Source: Saccharicrinis sp963677245
Lineage (GTDB): Bacteria; Bacteroidota; Bacteroidia; Bacteroidales; Marinilabiliaceae
NCBI GenBank assembly: GCA_963677245.1
Contig: OY781921.1
Span: 558,001-622,000 of the forward strand
Direction: 5' to 3'
DNA length: 64,000 nucleotides
Part shown: piece after piece, positions 45,148 through 55,121 of the stretch
Position numbering within the stretch: the first letter of the stretch is position 1
Layout: every line of letters begins with the position of its first letter
Notes under the pieces: model-generated
The model's database searches: none
What the model saw: only the letters and a program-made list of their open reading frames with translations
Told to the model about the DNA's origin: nothing
Position numbers and translations under genes: made by a program

Positions 45148-46587
45148 ATGAAATTACTGAATGAGGGAACACACCCAAGACAAAAAGATTACCAATACAA
45201 AATACTACAATTTGGTGAAGGGAATTTTTTAAGAGCGTTTGTTGATTGGATGATTTACAAATCCAACAAGCAATTAGATACGAATAATGGTGTTGTGGTG
45301 GTTCAACCTTTAGACAAAGGTATGATCGACCTTCTTAAAAAACAAGATAATCTTTACCATGTATTATTACAAGGAATTAAGGATGGACAACCTATCCAGG
45401 AAACAGAATTAGTTGATTGTATTCTTGATGCCGTTAACCCTTACAGTGATTACGAAAAATATAAAGAATATTTTCTATCACCTGATTTGGAATTAATTGT
45501 TTCCAATACAACTGAAGCAGGTATTAGCAGAGTTGATCACGAAGATATTCATGCTTTACCTCCAAAATCATTCCCGGGTAAAATTTGTCAATTATTATAT
45601 CAGCGTTATAAACATTTTGAAGGTGCTGCTGATAAAGGTTTAACTTTCTTTTGTTGTGAGTTGATTGACAAAAATGCTACAGTTTTAAAAGAAATTGTAC
45701 TTGAGTTAGCAGAAGCTAATAAGCTGGAGCAAGCTTTTATCGATTGGTTAAATAACAGTTGTACTTTCTGTAGCACTTTGGTTGACCGTATTGTTCCAGG
45801 ATTCCCTAAAGACAATATTAAAGAAATTCAGCAAGATTTAGGTTTCGAAGATAATTTAGTTGTTGCCGGAGAATATTTCCACCTATGGGCTATTGAGGCT
45901 CCACAACATATCAGAGAAAAATATCCTTTTGATAAAGCAGGATTAAATGTGGTTTGGTTAGAAGATATGACCAAGTTCCGTGATAAAAAAGTAAGAATCT
46001 TAAATGGTTCTCACACAGCTTTAGTTCCGGTTGGTTTATTAAGCGGTTATCAAACAGTAAAAGAGGCCTTTGACGATAAGGATATTTCGAACTTTATCAA
46101 TGGAATGGTTGAGAATGAAGTCATTCCTAATATTGAAGGTGATAAAGAAGCTTTAAAGAAATTTGCAGACGAAATATTAGAAAGATTCTTTAACCCATAT
46201 ATCCGTCACTTCCTAAAAGATATCTCCTTAAACTCTTTATCTAAATGGATGACGCGTGATTATCCTTCATTATTAGATTGTTATAATAAGGATGGAAAGG
46301 TTCCTGCAAAATTATCACTTTCATTAGCAGCCTTATTAATTCTTTATAAAGGAGAATATAATGGTATTGAATTTACTATTAATGATACAGCTGAGCATGT
46401 TGAATTTATCCAAAGTTCATGGAAAAACATGGAATCATATACCTCTTTAACTGCCTCTATTCTATCCAACGCTAGCATTTGGAACACTGACCTTACCTCT
46501 ATTGAAGGATTAGCCCATGCTGTTTCCGGATACATTGAGGAAATTATGACAAGCGGAATTAAATCTGCTATTCAAAAAACGATTTAA
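45148..46587 (+). CDS. uxaB: Tagaturonate reductase (altronate oxidoreductase)
   Basis: A 479-residue member of the mannitol dehydrogenase family. The N-terminal domain has the nucleotide-binding start ILQFGEGNFLRAFVDWM; the C-terminal domain has KVRILNGSHTALVPVG with the catalytic Lys/Asn/His region. Length and the neighbours uxaA and uxaC support tagaturonate reductase, which makes D-altronate with NADH. It is the first of three genes of galacturonate breakdown, preceded by an operator-like palindrome, and ends 9 bases before uxaA. Confidence 0.93.
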   Translation: MKLLNEGTHPRQKDYQYKILQFGEGNFLRAFVDWMIYKSNKQLDTNNGVVVVQPLDKGMIDLLKKQDNLYHVLLQGIKDGQPIQETELVDCILDAVNPYSDYEKYKEYFLSPDLELIVSNTTEAGISRVDHEDIHALPPKSFPGKICQLLYQRYKHFEGAADKGLTFFCCELIDKNATVLKEIVLELAEANKLEQAFIDWLNNSCTFCSTLVDRIVPGFPKDNIKEIQQDLGFEDNLVVAGEYFHLWAIEAPQHIREKYPFDKAGLNVVWLEDMTKFRDKKVRILNGSHTALVPVGLLSGYQTVKEAFDDKDISNFINGMVENEVIPNIEGDKEALKKFADEILERFFNPYIRHFLKDISLNSLSKWMTRDYPSLLDCYNKDGKVPAKLSLSLAALLILYKGEYNGIEFTINDTAEHVEFIQSSWKNMESYTSLTASILSNASIWNTDLTSIEGLAHAVSGYIEEIMTSGIKSAIQKTI

Positions 46588-46596
46588 GTTAAGATC

Positions 46597-48105
46597 ATGA
46601 AGTATTTACATATTCAACCTGGCGATAATGTTGTAGTTGCGCTTGAACCTGTGAGCAAAGGCACAAGCTTCGAAGTAGATGGTAAAAGCATTACCGTATT
46701 GTCAGATATACCACAGGCGCATAAGATTGCCATTGCTCCTATTAAAGAAGGTGAGCAAATTTTAAAATATGGCAGTTCTATTGGGGTAGCAAAAGAAGAT
46801 GTATCTGTGGGCATGCATGTACATGTTCATAATACAAAAACTGGGTTAGGCGATATTCTTGAATATTGCTATGAACCGGTAGATTGTGATGTTGAAGTTA
46901 AGGTAGAAGAGAAATTCTTCCATGGCTACGAACGTGCCAATGGCGAAGTAGGTATCCGAAATGAGCTATGGATAATACCTACTGTAGGTTGTGTAAACGG
47001 CGTTTCAGAAACGATCGCTAAAAAGTTCACCGAGAAATGTATGAAATCGGGAATCTTTTTCGATGAATTAGAGAATTTTGATGGAATTTACACCTTCCCT
47101 CATAATTATGGTTGTTCGCAAATGGGCGATGACCATATTAATACCAGAGAAACGCTTCGAAATATTGTACAACATCCTAATGCTGGTGCAGTATTAGTTA
47201 TTGGTCTTGGATGCGAAAATAACCAGGTTAGTGCATTTAAAGAAGCTTTGGGAGAATATGATGCTTCTAGAATTAAATTCATCACAACTCAGGAACTCAA
47301 AGATGAAATTTCTACAGGATTAGAGATTGTTTCGGATCTTTTTGAAGTAATGAAAGAAGACCGTAGAACAAAACTTCCTCTTTCTAAACTTAAGTTAGGT
47401 TTGGAATGTGGTGGTTCTGATGGTTTTAGTGGAATTACTGCCAATCCTATGCTGGGAAGAGTTTCTGATTATGTAATTCATTATGGTGGAACATCTGTTT
47501 TAACGGAAGTGCCGGAAATGTTTGGAGCTGAAACCATTCTTATGAACCGTTGTGAGAATAAGGAAGTGTTCCAAAAAACCGTAGATATGATTAATGACTT
47601 TAAGAACTATTATAAACGTCATAATCAGGTTATTTACGAAAATCCATCTCCAGGTAATAAAAACGGTGGTATTACCACTCTTGAAGATAAATCTTTGGGT
47701 TGCACCATGAAAGCCGGAAACAGTAAGGTTATGGATGTTCTTAAGCACACTGAGCGTTTAAAAACTCCTGGCTTAAACTTAATCAGTGCTCCGGGTAACG
47801 ATTTGGTTGCCACTACTACGCTTGGAATGTGTGGGTGCCAAATGGTGTTATTTACAACCGGTCGAGGAACGCCGTTTGGCGGATTTATTCCGACTGTAAA
47901 AATTGCTACCAACTCACAATTGGCTGAACACAAAAGTAACTGGATTGATTTTAATGCAGGAAGACTGGTTGAAGGTATGAGCATGGACGATTTAAGCTCT
48001 GAGTTCATTGATTATATTCTGGAAGTGGCCAGTGGGAAACAAACCAAGAACGAGATCAATGGCTACCGTGAAATCGCTATTTTCAAATCGGGAGTAACAC
48101 TTTAA
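46597..48105 (+). CDS. uxaA: Altronate dehydratase
   Basis: A 502-residue protein with the two parts of UxaA: an N-terminal SAF domain (about 1-95, with GDNVVVALEP and VGMHVHVHNTKT) and the large dehydratase domain (about 105-500), with RANGEVGIRNELWIIPTVGC, FPHNYGCSQMG, LGLECGGSDGFSG and TLGMCGCQMVLFTTGRGTP. It removes water from altronate to give 2-keto-3-deoxygluconate, the substrate of kdgK in the same window. It is 9 bases after uxaB and 30 bases before uxaC. Confidence 0.95.
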   Translation: MKYLHIQPGDNVVVALEPVSKGTSFEVDGKSITVLSDIPQAHKIAIAPIKEGEQILKYGSSIGVAKEDVSVGMHVHVHNTKTGLGDILEYCYEPVDCDVEVKVEEKFFHGYERANGEVGIRNELWIIPTVGCVNGVSETIAKKFTEKCMKSGIFFDELENFDGIYTFPHNYGCSQMGDDHINTRETLRNIVQHPNAGAVLVIGLGCENNQVSAFKEALGEYDASRIKFITTQELKDEISTGLEIVSDLFEVMKEDRRTKLPLSKLKLGLECGGSDGFSGITANPMLGRVSDYVIHYGGTSVLTEVPEMFGAETILMNRCENKEVFQKTVDMINDFKNYYKRHNQVIYENPSPGNKNGGITTLEDKSLGCTMKAGNSKVMDVLKHTERLKTPGLNLISAPGNDLVATTTLGMCGCQMVLFTTGRGTPFGGFIPTVKIATNSQLAEHKSNWIDFNAGRLVEGMSMDDLSSEFIDYILEVASGKQTKNEINGYREIAIFKSGVTL

Positions 48106-48135
48106 TTTTAATACAATTATCAAAAATATAGTAAA

Positions 48136-49539
48136 ATGAAACCATTCATTAACGACGATTTTTTATTACAAACTGAAACGGCAAAAAAGTTATATCACGA
48201 ATATGCCAAAGATCTTCCTATTATAGATTATCATTGTCATATTCCACCGGAACAAATTGCAGATGATATCAATTTTAAAAACCTTACTGCCATTTGGTTG
48301 TATGGCGATCATTATAAGTGGCGTGCCATGCGTACTAACGGAATTCCTGAAAATGAAATTACAGGTGACGTAAGCGATTGGGATAAGTTTTATAATTATG
48401 CAAAAACAGTTCCTTATACATTAAGAAATCCACTTTATCACTGGACACACCTTGAGCTTAATAAACCATTTGGTATTAAAACTATCCTGAATCAGGATAC
48501 GGCTAAAGAAATTTGGGATGAGTGTAACACAAAGCTTCAAACACCTGAATTTTCTTGTAAGGGATTAATTAAGCAGGCAAATGTTGAAGTTATTTGTACT
48601 ACAGACGATCCTGCTGATAGCTTGGAGCATCATCAAAAGATTAAAGATTCCGGTTTTGAAACAAAGGTGTATCCGACCTGGAGAGCTGACAAAGCCATGG
48701 CCATCGATAATTTGGATGATTTCTGCAATTATATGGCTGCTTTAGGTAAATCAGCTGATGTGGAGATTAAAACTTATGCTGACCTATTAAATGCACTTCA
48801 AATTCGTCAGGATTTCTTTGCATCAATGGGCTGTAAATTATCTGACCACGGTTTAGATCGTTTCTTCTGCGAAGAATTTACAACTGAAGAAATTGAAGCT
48901 ATTTTCGCTAAAGCCATCAAAAAAGAAGCTTTAACAGAAGGAGAAATCTTAAAATTTAAATCAGCTGTATTATATCAATTAGCTGTAATGGATCACAATA
49001 AAGGATGGACTCAGCAATTCCACATTGGTGCTATCCGTAATAACAACACCTTTATGTATAACAAATTAGGTGCTGACACAGGTTTTGATTCCATTGGTGA
49101 TGACTTAGTAGCCAAAGATTTATCTAAATTCTTAAATCGCTTGGCAACTGAAGAGAAACTAACAAAAACCATTCTTTATAACTTAAATCCTGCCCATAAC
49201 GAAGTTTATGCTACCATGTTAGGAAATTTCCAGGATGGAACTGTTGCCGGTAAAATCCAGTGGGGATCAGGATGGTGGTTCCTTGACCAAAAAGATGGTA
49301 TGGAAAAACAAATGAATGCGCTTTCTAACCTTGGTTTATTAAGTCGTTTTGTTGGTATGCTTACTGATTCAAGAAGTTTCTTAAGCTATAGCCGTCACGA
49401 GTATTTCCGTCGCATACTTTGTAACCTTTTAGGTAACGATGTTGAGAATGGATTAATTCCGAATGATATGGAGTTATTAAAAGAATACGTAGAAGGTATT
49501 TGCTACTACAACGCTAAAAATTACTTCAACTTCGATTAA
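48136..49539 (+). CDS. uxaC: Glucuronate/galacturonate isomerase
   Basis: A 467-residue protein of the amidohydrolase-like uronate isomerase family. It begins MKPFINDDFLLQTETAKKLY, has the metal-binding DYHCHIPP (about 33-40), IWLYGDHYKWRAMRTNG, CTTDDPADSLEHH, and near the end QWGSGWWFLDQ and LTDSRSFLSYSRHEYFRR, all typical of UxaC. It converts D-galacturonate to D-tagaturonate and D-glucuronate to D-fructuronate. It is the third gene of the uxaBAC unit, followed by a strong terminator. Confidence 0.96.
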   Translation: MKPFINDDFLLQTETAKKLYHEYAKDLPIIDYHCHIPPEQIADDINFKNLTAIWLYGDHYKWRAMRTNGIPENEITGDVSDWDKFYNYAKTVPYTLRNPLYHWTHLELNKPFGIKTILNQDTAKEIWDECNTKLQTPEFSCKGLIKQANVEVICTTDDPADSLEHHQKIKDSGFETKVYPTWRADKAMAIDNLDDFCNYMAALGKSADVEIKTYADLLNALQIRQDFFASMGCKLSDHGLDRFFCEEFTTEEIEAIFAKAIKKEALTEGEILKFKSAVLYQLAVMDHNKGWTQQFHIGAIRNNNTFMYNKLGADTGFDSIGDDLVAKDLSKFLNRLATEEKLTKTILYNLNPAHNEVYATMLGNFQDGTVAGKIQWGSGWWFLDQKDGMEKQMNALSNLGLLSRFVGMLTDSRSFLSYSRHEYFRRILCNLLGNDVENGLIPNDMELLKEYVEGICYYNAKNYFNFD

Positions 49540-49605
49540 AACGTAATGGTTTTATGTAGAATTGAGTTTTCTTTGCAAGCTGAATTATAAAATCACATAA
49601 TTACG

Positions 49606-49635
49606 GAACGTCAGTTGAAAAACTGACGTTCTTTT
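49606..49635 (+). terminator. Rho-independent terminator after uxaC
   Basis: A perfect 11-base stem, GAACGTCAGTT (49606-49616) and AACTGACGTTC (49621-49631), with loop GAAA and a TTTT tail. It separates uxaBAC from the LacI regulator gene. Confidence 0.88.
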
Positions 49636-49661
49636 AATTATAGAGTATATCATCTACAGGC

Positions 49662-50717
49662 ATGAAAATACGAATTGTTGATATCGCTAAAAAAGCAGGC
49701 GTTTCCGTGGGTACAGTGGATAGAATTATTCACCAGCGAGGACGGGTTTCTCAGGATGCGAATGAAAAAGTTCAGAAAGCCATCAAAGAATTAGGTTACG
49801 AACCTGATATAATGGCTCGAAATCTGGCTTTAAAAAAGGAGATTCGTATTGTTTGTTTGCTACCTAGTCCTAATGATATTATTTATTGGGAAAGACCTAA
49901 TTCTGGTATCGATAAAGCCATAGCTGAACTTGCTTCTTTTAAAGTGACTGTAGAAAAAATATTTTTCTCGCCAAGAATAGAAGATTTTCAGCAAGCCTGT
50001 GATAAAGTACTTCAGTTACAACCTGACGGCGTGATTTATGTACCCATGTTTATGAAAGAGTCGGCTGTTTTTGCCAGACAATTAGATGAAAAGGAAATTG
50101 TTAGCATTCAAATCAATATTCATCAGCCCGAAATTCATCCTTTATCGTTTATTGGTCAGGATCCAATCGCTGCAGGAAAAGTTTCTGCCAGTTTATGCCA
50201 ATTGGCTCTTAAGGCAAATGAAAGTATTTTAATAGCCTATATTTCAAAAGAAAAGCAAGAATATTCCCATCATCAGGATAGAATTGATGGCTTTACGCAA
50301 TTTTTTAATCAGCAAAAAGCGGGTAGCCCTGAAATACATCACTTACATATTAAAATTAGTGATGATGAAGCAGATTATGAGAAAATACTATTGCAACATT
50401 TTAAAGAGCAATCTAATACGAGAATTATTTATGTTCCCAATTCAAGAGCCTATAAAATTGCGTCGATCTTAAAGAAAAGAGAAATTTCGGATAAAATGGT
50501 CGTTGGTTTTGATACGCTCAATGAAAATGTAGCTTATTTAAAAGAAGGATATATCGATATTTTAATTGGGCAACAATCCAAATATCAAGGTTATAATGCA
50601 GTTATATTTTTATTCAATACCTTATTCCGAAAAGAAACCATTAAGCCAATTCATTACCTGCCCATTGATATTTTAAACGCACAAAATATAGATTTTTATG
50701 AAGGGATTCTGGAATAA
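49662..50717 (+). CDS. LacI-family transcriptional regulator
   Basis: A 351-residue protein. The helix-turn-helix (about 3-55) reads IVDIAKKAGVSVGTVDRII, then VQKAIKELGYEPDIMARNLA, with the hinge helix. The effector domain is of the periplasmic-binding-protein type (Peripla_BP_4), with GVIYVPMF, SFIGQDPIAAGKVSA, IDGFTQFF and MVVGFDTLNENVAYLKEG. It directly follows uxaBAC on the same strand behind a terminator and probably controls those genes through the palindrome at 45071; uronates or KDG would be natural effectors. Target and effector are inference. Confidence 0.88.
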   Translation: MKIRIVDIAKKAGVSVGTVDRIIHQRGRVSQDANEKVQKAIKELGYEPDIMARNLALKKEIRIVCLLPSPNDIIYWERPNSGIDKAIAELASFKVTVEKIFFSPRIEDFQQACDKVLQLQPDGVIYVPMFMKESAVFARQLDEKEIVSIQINIHQPEIHPLSFIGQDPIAAGKVSASLCQLALKANESILIAYISKEKQEYSHHQDRIDGFTQFFNQQKAGSPEIHHLHIKISDDEADYEKILLQHFKEQSNTRIIYVPNSRAYKIASILKKREISDKMVVGFDTLNENVAYLKEGYIDILIGQQSKYQGYNAVIFLFNTLFRKETIKPIHYLPIDILNAQNIDFYEGILE

Positions 50718-50754
50718 AATTCCTTCCTCCCTTCAATCCCAAATCAAAATCTAT

Positions 50755-52824
50755 TTATTCTACTAACCAAACAGCTACATCAGCAGGTTTTAAAACCTGA
50801 TCTCCAATAAGGAAATCTCCATCATAACTTAATAAATAATCCTCTGAAGAATAATTAAGCGCTACCATAAAACCATCCCTAAACTGAACAAAAACTCCTT
50901 CCGGGTAATCTTCTACAGTTACATTGTTTTGCTTATATACCTGTTGCATCACCGCCTTTTCCAACTGACCGTCTTTTGAATCTACACCGATGTACCAAAC
51001 CAATCCTTTTCCAATTTGATGTTTAGTAATACAAGCAGTTCCTTTATAAAACTGATCATCATAACTACCCAAAGTCTCAGTATCTTTTTCCGGAGATATC
51101 AAATCACCCCAGGTACTCCAGGGATATAATGTTTTTCCAAAAGATACATACCCTTCTTTTCCAGCAGGTAACATATCAAAGGCTGTTATTTTCCCTCCTA
51201 TGATCTCATTTATGGCACCCGAAAGGTTACTTTCCCATAAATGTGCATTTTTATCTTTGGCACCTGTTCGGGTCGTTAAAATTAAATTACCTCCCTCATT
51301 TACATATGCTTTCATTTTTTTAATCAGAGCTTCATCAACCATTTCATATGCCGGAACAACAATGAAATTAAGATCTTTAAAATCATCCTTTTCAGAGATA
51401 AAAGAAACCGGTGCTCCAAAACTGTGAAGTATACCTTGATATCGTTGCATATGCCCCCAGGTATTCCATTGATATGTCTGTTTTTGTCGCTCCAGATTCC
51501 ATAAATTATCATATGACCATAAAATGGCTGTTTTTCGTTTCTTAATTTCCTCCGGTACTTTAAGAGAAGAATTATCAATTTTTCTAAGAGAATTAATTTC
51601 TTTAATTACCTGTGTATATTCTTTTCCTCCCTGACTTAGTGATACGCCATCAGTTGTGGTAATTCCATGATGATATTGCTCCGCTCCATATAAAATTTGG
51701 CGATAACGATATGTACATGCAAAAGAGGAACCTCCGGCAAAACAATGCCACAACCACATTCTAACAGTTCCTGGTAAGAGCAAAGAGTTGTGATTAGCCC
51801 AATTAACCTGACCGGGCTGCAATTCCATTACACCTGTTATTCCATTAAGGGATTTGTAATAATCATTGGCATACATTAAAACAGAATAATCCCCCATTCT
51901 AAAGCCTAATTCACCCAGATTTGCACTTCCATAATTCGGATACGCTGTAAAAGAAGGAAAATCCATTTTTGCACTCCTTCCCGGATCTGCCTGACTTCCT
52001 TTGGCAACATAATTTGTAGTAATGAACTGTTCTTTTCGAATGTATTGTTTAAGAATATCTGCCTGAAAATCTAAAAACTCAGCTTGAGTATCCGCTGTAT
52101 ATCTTTTAAAATCGAGCAAGGCAATCGGGTTAGCGCCCCACCATCCTACATTGCTGGCATTGTGAATTTTAATCTCATCAAAGCTTTTATATAGTTGACT
52201 CCAAAAGGCTGTTCCCCATGCTTTATTAAGTGTTTCAATATCCTTATACTTACTTTTAAGCCATTGAACAAATGCTTTTTGCGAAGATGGACTGTAATCT
52301 TCCTTAGCCTCAGGTTCATTATCTAACTGCCACCCTATTATAGTTTTATTTTGTCCATAATGTTTAGCTAGCGCTTCTACTATACTTTGGGTATATTGTT
52401 TAACGATAGTATTTGATAATGACATATTTGCTCTTGTTCCGTGTTCTTTACGATTATACTGCCCATCCTGTACGTATATTTCAGGATATTTAATCCCTAA
52501 CCAAACAGGAGGACAAGGTGTTGGAGTTCCTAGAATAACCTTTAAGTGATATTTATCCGCTAAGTCAATAACCCTGTCCAGCCATGAGAAATTATATTCA
52601 CCTTCTGTTGGTTCTATTTGAGCCCAGGCAAACTCTGCCATATGAATAAATTCAAATCCATGATCAGCAATGTTTTTAATATCACGCTCCCATTGCTCTG
52701 AAGACCAATGCTCCGGGTAATAATATACACCAACACTCATTAAATCTTTCTTCTCAAAAAAGTTCTGTGCATGAACATAGTTGATGGCAACTAAAATGCA
52801 CAACACCATCCAAATCTTCTTCAT
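50755..52824 (-). CDS. Glycoside hydrolase family 42 (beta-galactosidase type)
   Basis: A 689-residue secreted protein (signal about 1-19, ending NYVHAQ). The GH42 barrel begins SVGVYYYPEHWSSEQWERDI, with EFAWAQIEPTEGEYNF, the acid/base Glu in IIGWQLDNEPEAK and the nucleophile Glu in VMELQPGQVNW. A trimerisation-type middle domain (about 395-600) and a small C-terminal beta domain follow. GH42 enzymes usually remove beta-galactose. It is the last of three minus-strand genes with GH3 and GH31, 8 bases after GH3. Confidence 0.9.
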   Translation of the reverse strand: MKKIWMVLCILVAINYVHAQNFFEKKDLMSVGVYYYPEHWSSEQWERDIKNIADHGFEFIHMAEFAWAQIEPTEGEYNFSWLDRVIDLADKYHLKVILGTPTPCPPVWLGIKYPEIYVQDGQYNRKEHGTRANMSLSNTIVKQYTQSIVEALAKHYGQNKTIIGWQLDNEPEAKEDYSPSSQKAFVQWLKSKYKDIETLNKAWGTAFWSQLYKSFDEIKIHNASNVGWWGANPIALLDFKRYTADTQAEFLDFQADILKQYIRKEQFITTNYVAKGSQADPGRSAKMDFPSFTAYPNYGSANLGELGFRMGDYSVLMYANDYYKSLNGITGVMELQPGQVNWANHNSLLLPGTVRMWLWHCFAGGSSFACTYRYRQILYGAEQYHHGITTTDGVSLSQGGKEYTQVIKEINSLRKIDNSSLKVPEEIKKRKTAILWSYDNLWNLERQKQTYQWNTWGHMQRYQGILHSFGAPVSFISEKDDFKDLNFIVVPAYEMVDEALIKKMKAYVNEGGNLILTTRTGAKDKNAHLWESNLSGAINEIIGGKITAFDMLPAGKEGYVSFGKTLYPWSTWGDLISPEKDTETLGSYDDQFYKGTACITKHQIGKGLVWYIGVDSKDGQLEKAVMQQVYKQNNVTVEDYPEGVFVQFRDGFMVALNYSSEDYLLSYDGDFLIGDQVLKPADVAVWLVE

Positions 52825-52832
52825 TCTGTATG

Positions 52833-55004
52833 TTATTTTAATTCTATCGATTTTATTAACCTTATATCTTTCGATGAGCTACATATTAAAAAATTCACCT
52901 TGCCGTTCTCCAGAACCATTTTATTAGTAACAGTATCCCAATATTTTAATTCTTCCTTTGCTACTGTTAATTGAATTTTTCTCTTCTCTCCTTTTTTAAT
53001 AAAAACCCTATCAAAACCTTTTAATGTTTTTAATGGCCTGACAACTTTTGAATCCGGAAACGAAATATAAAGCTGAACCACTTCTTCACCATCTGTTTCT
53101 CCTATATTTTTAACATCGAAGCTAAGCGTAAATTCATTTTCAGCAGGACTTATTTCAAGATTAGAATATGCAAATTCTGTATAACTTAATCCATAACCAA
53201 AAGAATAAAGCACTGAGTTCTCGGTGTACATATAAGTCCTATTATTCCAAATATTATAATCTAACAATGGAGGTAACAATTCTTCCGATATTGGCCATGT
53301 TTGCGTTAGGCGACCGGCAGGATTATAATCTCCGGATATCACATCAGCTAAAGCATGACCCATTTCCTGGCTATTATGCGTTAGAAACAAAATTGCAGGC
53401 AGGTTATGCTGTGACCAATTGATAGCATACGGAAAACTACTAACCAAGACTAACGCAGTATTTTGATTTACTTCAAAAATTTGTTTAATCCATTCTTCAT
53501 CTTCTAAATTGATACTTTTCCTGTCAACCGATTCTTTTCCATAACTATCTCTGGTGACTTCTGCCCAGCCTGCATTACCAGTTGGATGATTACCGGCAAA
53601 AGCGAGCACCATATCCGCCTCTTTGGCTGACTTTAAAGCTTCAACTAGTAAAGAATCCGGCACATATGTGATTTCAATTTGCTTACCTAAACGTTTTTTT
53701 ATCCCCTCCAAAGGCGTTACTACATAAGGAGCAGAACCTGAATACCAATCTAACAAAACCTGATCGGCCAACTGACCTACAATGGTTATTTTTTTGACTT
53801 TCTTAGAATTTACAGGAAAAGTCTTCTTCTCATTTTTAAGTAATACAATTGACTTTTGTGTAGCCACTCGCACAGCCTGCTGATGTTCCTTTTTTAACCA
53901 AGGCTCTTCCTCATTTAAGACACCAATAGTACTATATGGATTACTGGTTTGATCCTTATCTAAAAGTCCAAGCTTCAGCATTACCCTGAATGCTCCTCTC
54001 AAAACCTGATCTATATCCGATTCATTAATATAGCCAAACTCAATGGCTTCCATAATGGCTTCTTTATATCTATCCAGAAATTGATTAATACCACTTTTTA
54101 CGGCCATAGCAGCCCCCATGGCCAAACTGTTATAATACTTATGGTCGGATATCAATAATTTTAATGCGCCACCATCGGTACAAATAATCCCATTTTGGTT
54201 CCATTCTTTAACTGTTATTTCTTTTAAAACAGGACTCACCATCATTGGGATTTCATTCACTTTATTATAGGCTGCCATATAGGCTTTGGAGCCTCCTTTT
54301 TCAACTCCCATTTGAAAAGGATAAGCATAATACTCTCGCAACTGCCTTTCGTTAAAATTAGATGAAGACCAGGTTCGTGAATCCTCATTGCTATTGGCTA
54401 AAAAGTGTTTCATTAACGATGCTGCCTGCCAGTATTTATCATTTGGTCCCTGTAGTCCTTTAATAAAAGCTACACTCAAACTACCCGTTAAAAAAGGATC
54501 TTCACTATAACACTCTTCTGTTCTTCCCCATCTGGGATCTCTTCCTAAATCTGCATTTGGTGCTCTAACTACTAATCCTCCCCTTTTATATTTTGGTGAT
54601 TGTGCCATGTATCTTACCTCATACCCCTCAATTTCACCCATTTGGTACAACATGTTTTTATCCCAGGTATGACCCATTCCATAGGCCTGAGGGAAAGTGG
54701 TTGTAGGAACTGGATTTTTACCACCCCAATTGCCTGGTGTTCCCATTGCTAAACCGTGTAATCCTTCTACATGCCCTGTTCCATAAACGCCTAATCGTTC
54801 TACAGTAGGATTAGTACCCAGACAATTTACTTTTTCCTCTAATGTCATTAATGACAATAAATTATCTATACGATCATCATCGGATAAATTCGTATTTTGA
54901 AAAGGATAAGATTGTGCCTTAAGCTGAACAGATATTATCATAAAGCTTGACAAAATGATAGCTTTAATCACCTTTGTTATTTTAAGAACTAACTGCATAT
55001 TCAT
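52833..55004 (-). CDS. Glycoside hydrolase family 3
   Basis: A 723-residue secreted protein (signal ending SVQLKAQ). The N-terminal barrel starts at ERIDN-like LSDDDRIDNLLSLMTLEEKV; it has RAPNADLGRDPRWGRTEECYSEDP, KHFLANSNEDSR and the nucleophile Asp in GIICTDGGALKLL (about 268-280). The alpha/beta sandwich has GDYNPAGRLTQTWP, and the C-terminal fibronectin-like domain (about 600-700) has FGYGLSYTEF and DVKNIGETDGEEVVQLY. Family members act as beta-glucosidases or beta-xylosidases; substrate cannot be read from sequence. It lies between GH31 and GH42. Confidence 0.9.
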   Translation of the reverse strand: MNMQLVLKITKVIKAIILSSFMIISVQLKAQSYPFQNTNLSDDDRIDNLLSLMTLEEKVNCLGTNPTVERLGVYGTGHVEGLHGLAMGTPGNWGGKNPVPTTTFPQAYGMGHTWDKNMLYQMGEIEGYEVRYMAQSPKYKRGGLVVRAPNADLGRDPRWGRTEECYSEDPFLTGSLSVAFIKGLQGPNDKYWQAASLMKHFLANSNEDSRTWSSSNFNERQLREYYAYPFQMGVEKGGSKAYMAAYNKVNEIPMMVSPVLKEITVKEWNQNGIICTDGGALKLLISDHKYYNSLAMGAAMAVKSGINQFLDRYKEAIMEAIEFGYINESDIDQVLRGAFRVMLKLGLLDKDQTSNPYSTIGVLNEEEPWLKKEHQQAVRVATQKSIVLLKNEKKTFPVNSKKVKKITIVGQLADQVLLDWYSGSAPYVVTPLEGIKKRLGKQIEITYVPDSLLVEALKSAKEADMVLAFAGNHPTGNAGWAEVTRDSYGKESVDRKSINLEDEEWIKQIFEVNQNTALVLVSSFPYAINWSQHNLPAILFLTHNSQEMGHALADVISGDYNPAGRLTQTWPISEELLPPLLDYNIWNNRTYMYTENSVLYSFGYGLSYTEFAYSNLEISPAENEFTLSFDVKNIGETDGEEVVQLYISFPDSKVVRPLKTLKGFDRVFIKKGEKRKIQLTVAKEELKYWDTVTNKMVLENGKVNFLICSSSKDIRLIKSIELK

Positions 55005-55045
55005 CTTTTTTCAATAGATAAAAGCCTTGAATCAAGTAGTATAAA

Positions 55046-55105
55046 TCCCCTAAAGGGGAATCTTAAGTACATCAACCCAAGACTCTCCCCTTTACGGGAA
55101 CCCGT
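55046..55105. repeat. Pair of short GC-rich palindromes between GH31 and GH3
   Basis: TCCCCT-aa-AGGGGA (55046-55059) and ACGGG-aa-CCCGT (55094-55105) lie in the 117-base gap, which is otherwise AT-rich; a partial TCCCCTTTA also precedes the second. They may be hairpin terminators or an intergenic repeat element of the genome. Confidence 0.45.
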
Positions 55106-55121
55106 GCTTCTTTTATCGAAT

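Noticed and set aside
47634..48008. 124-codon minus-strand frame within uxaA
   Set aside because: It mirrors conserved uxaA codons and has no start context or neighbours of its own.
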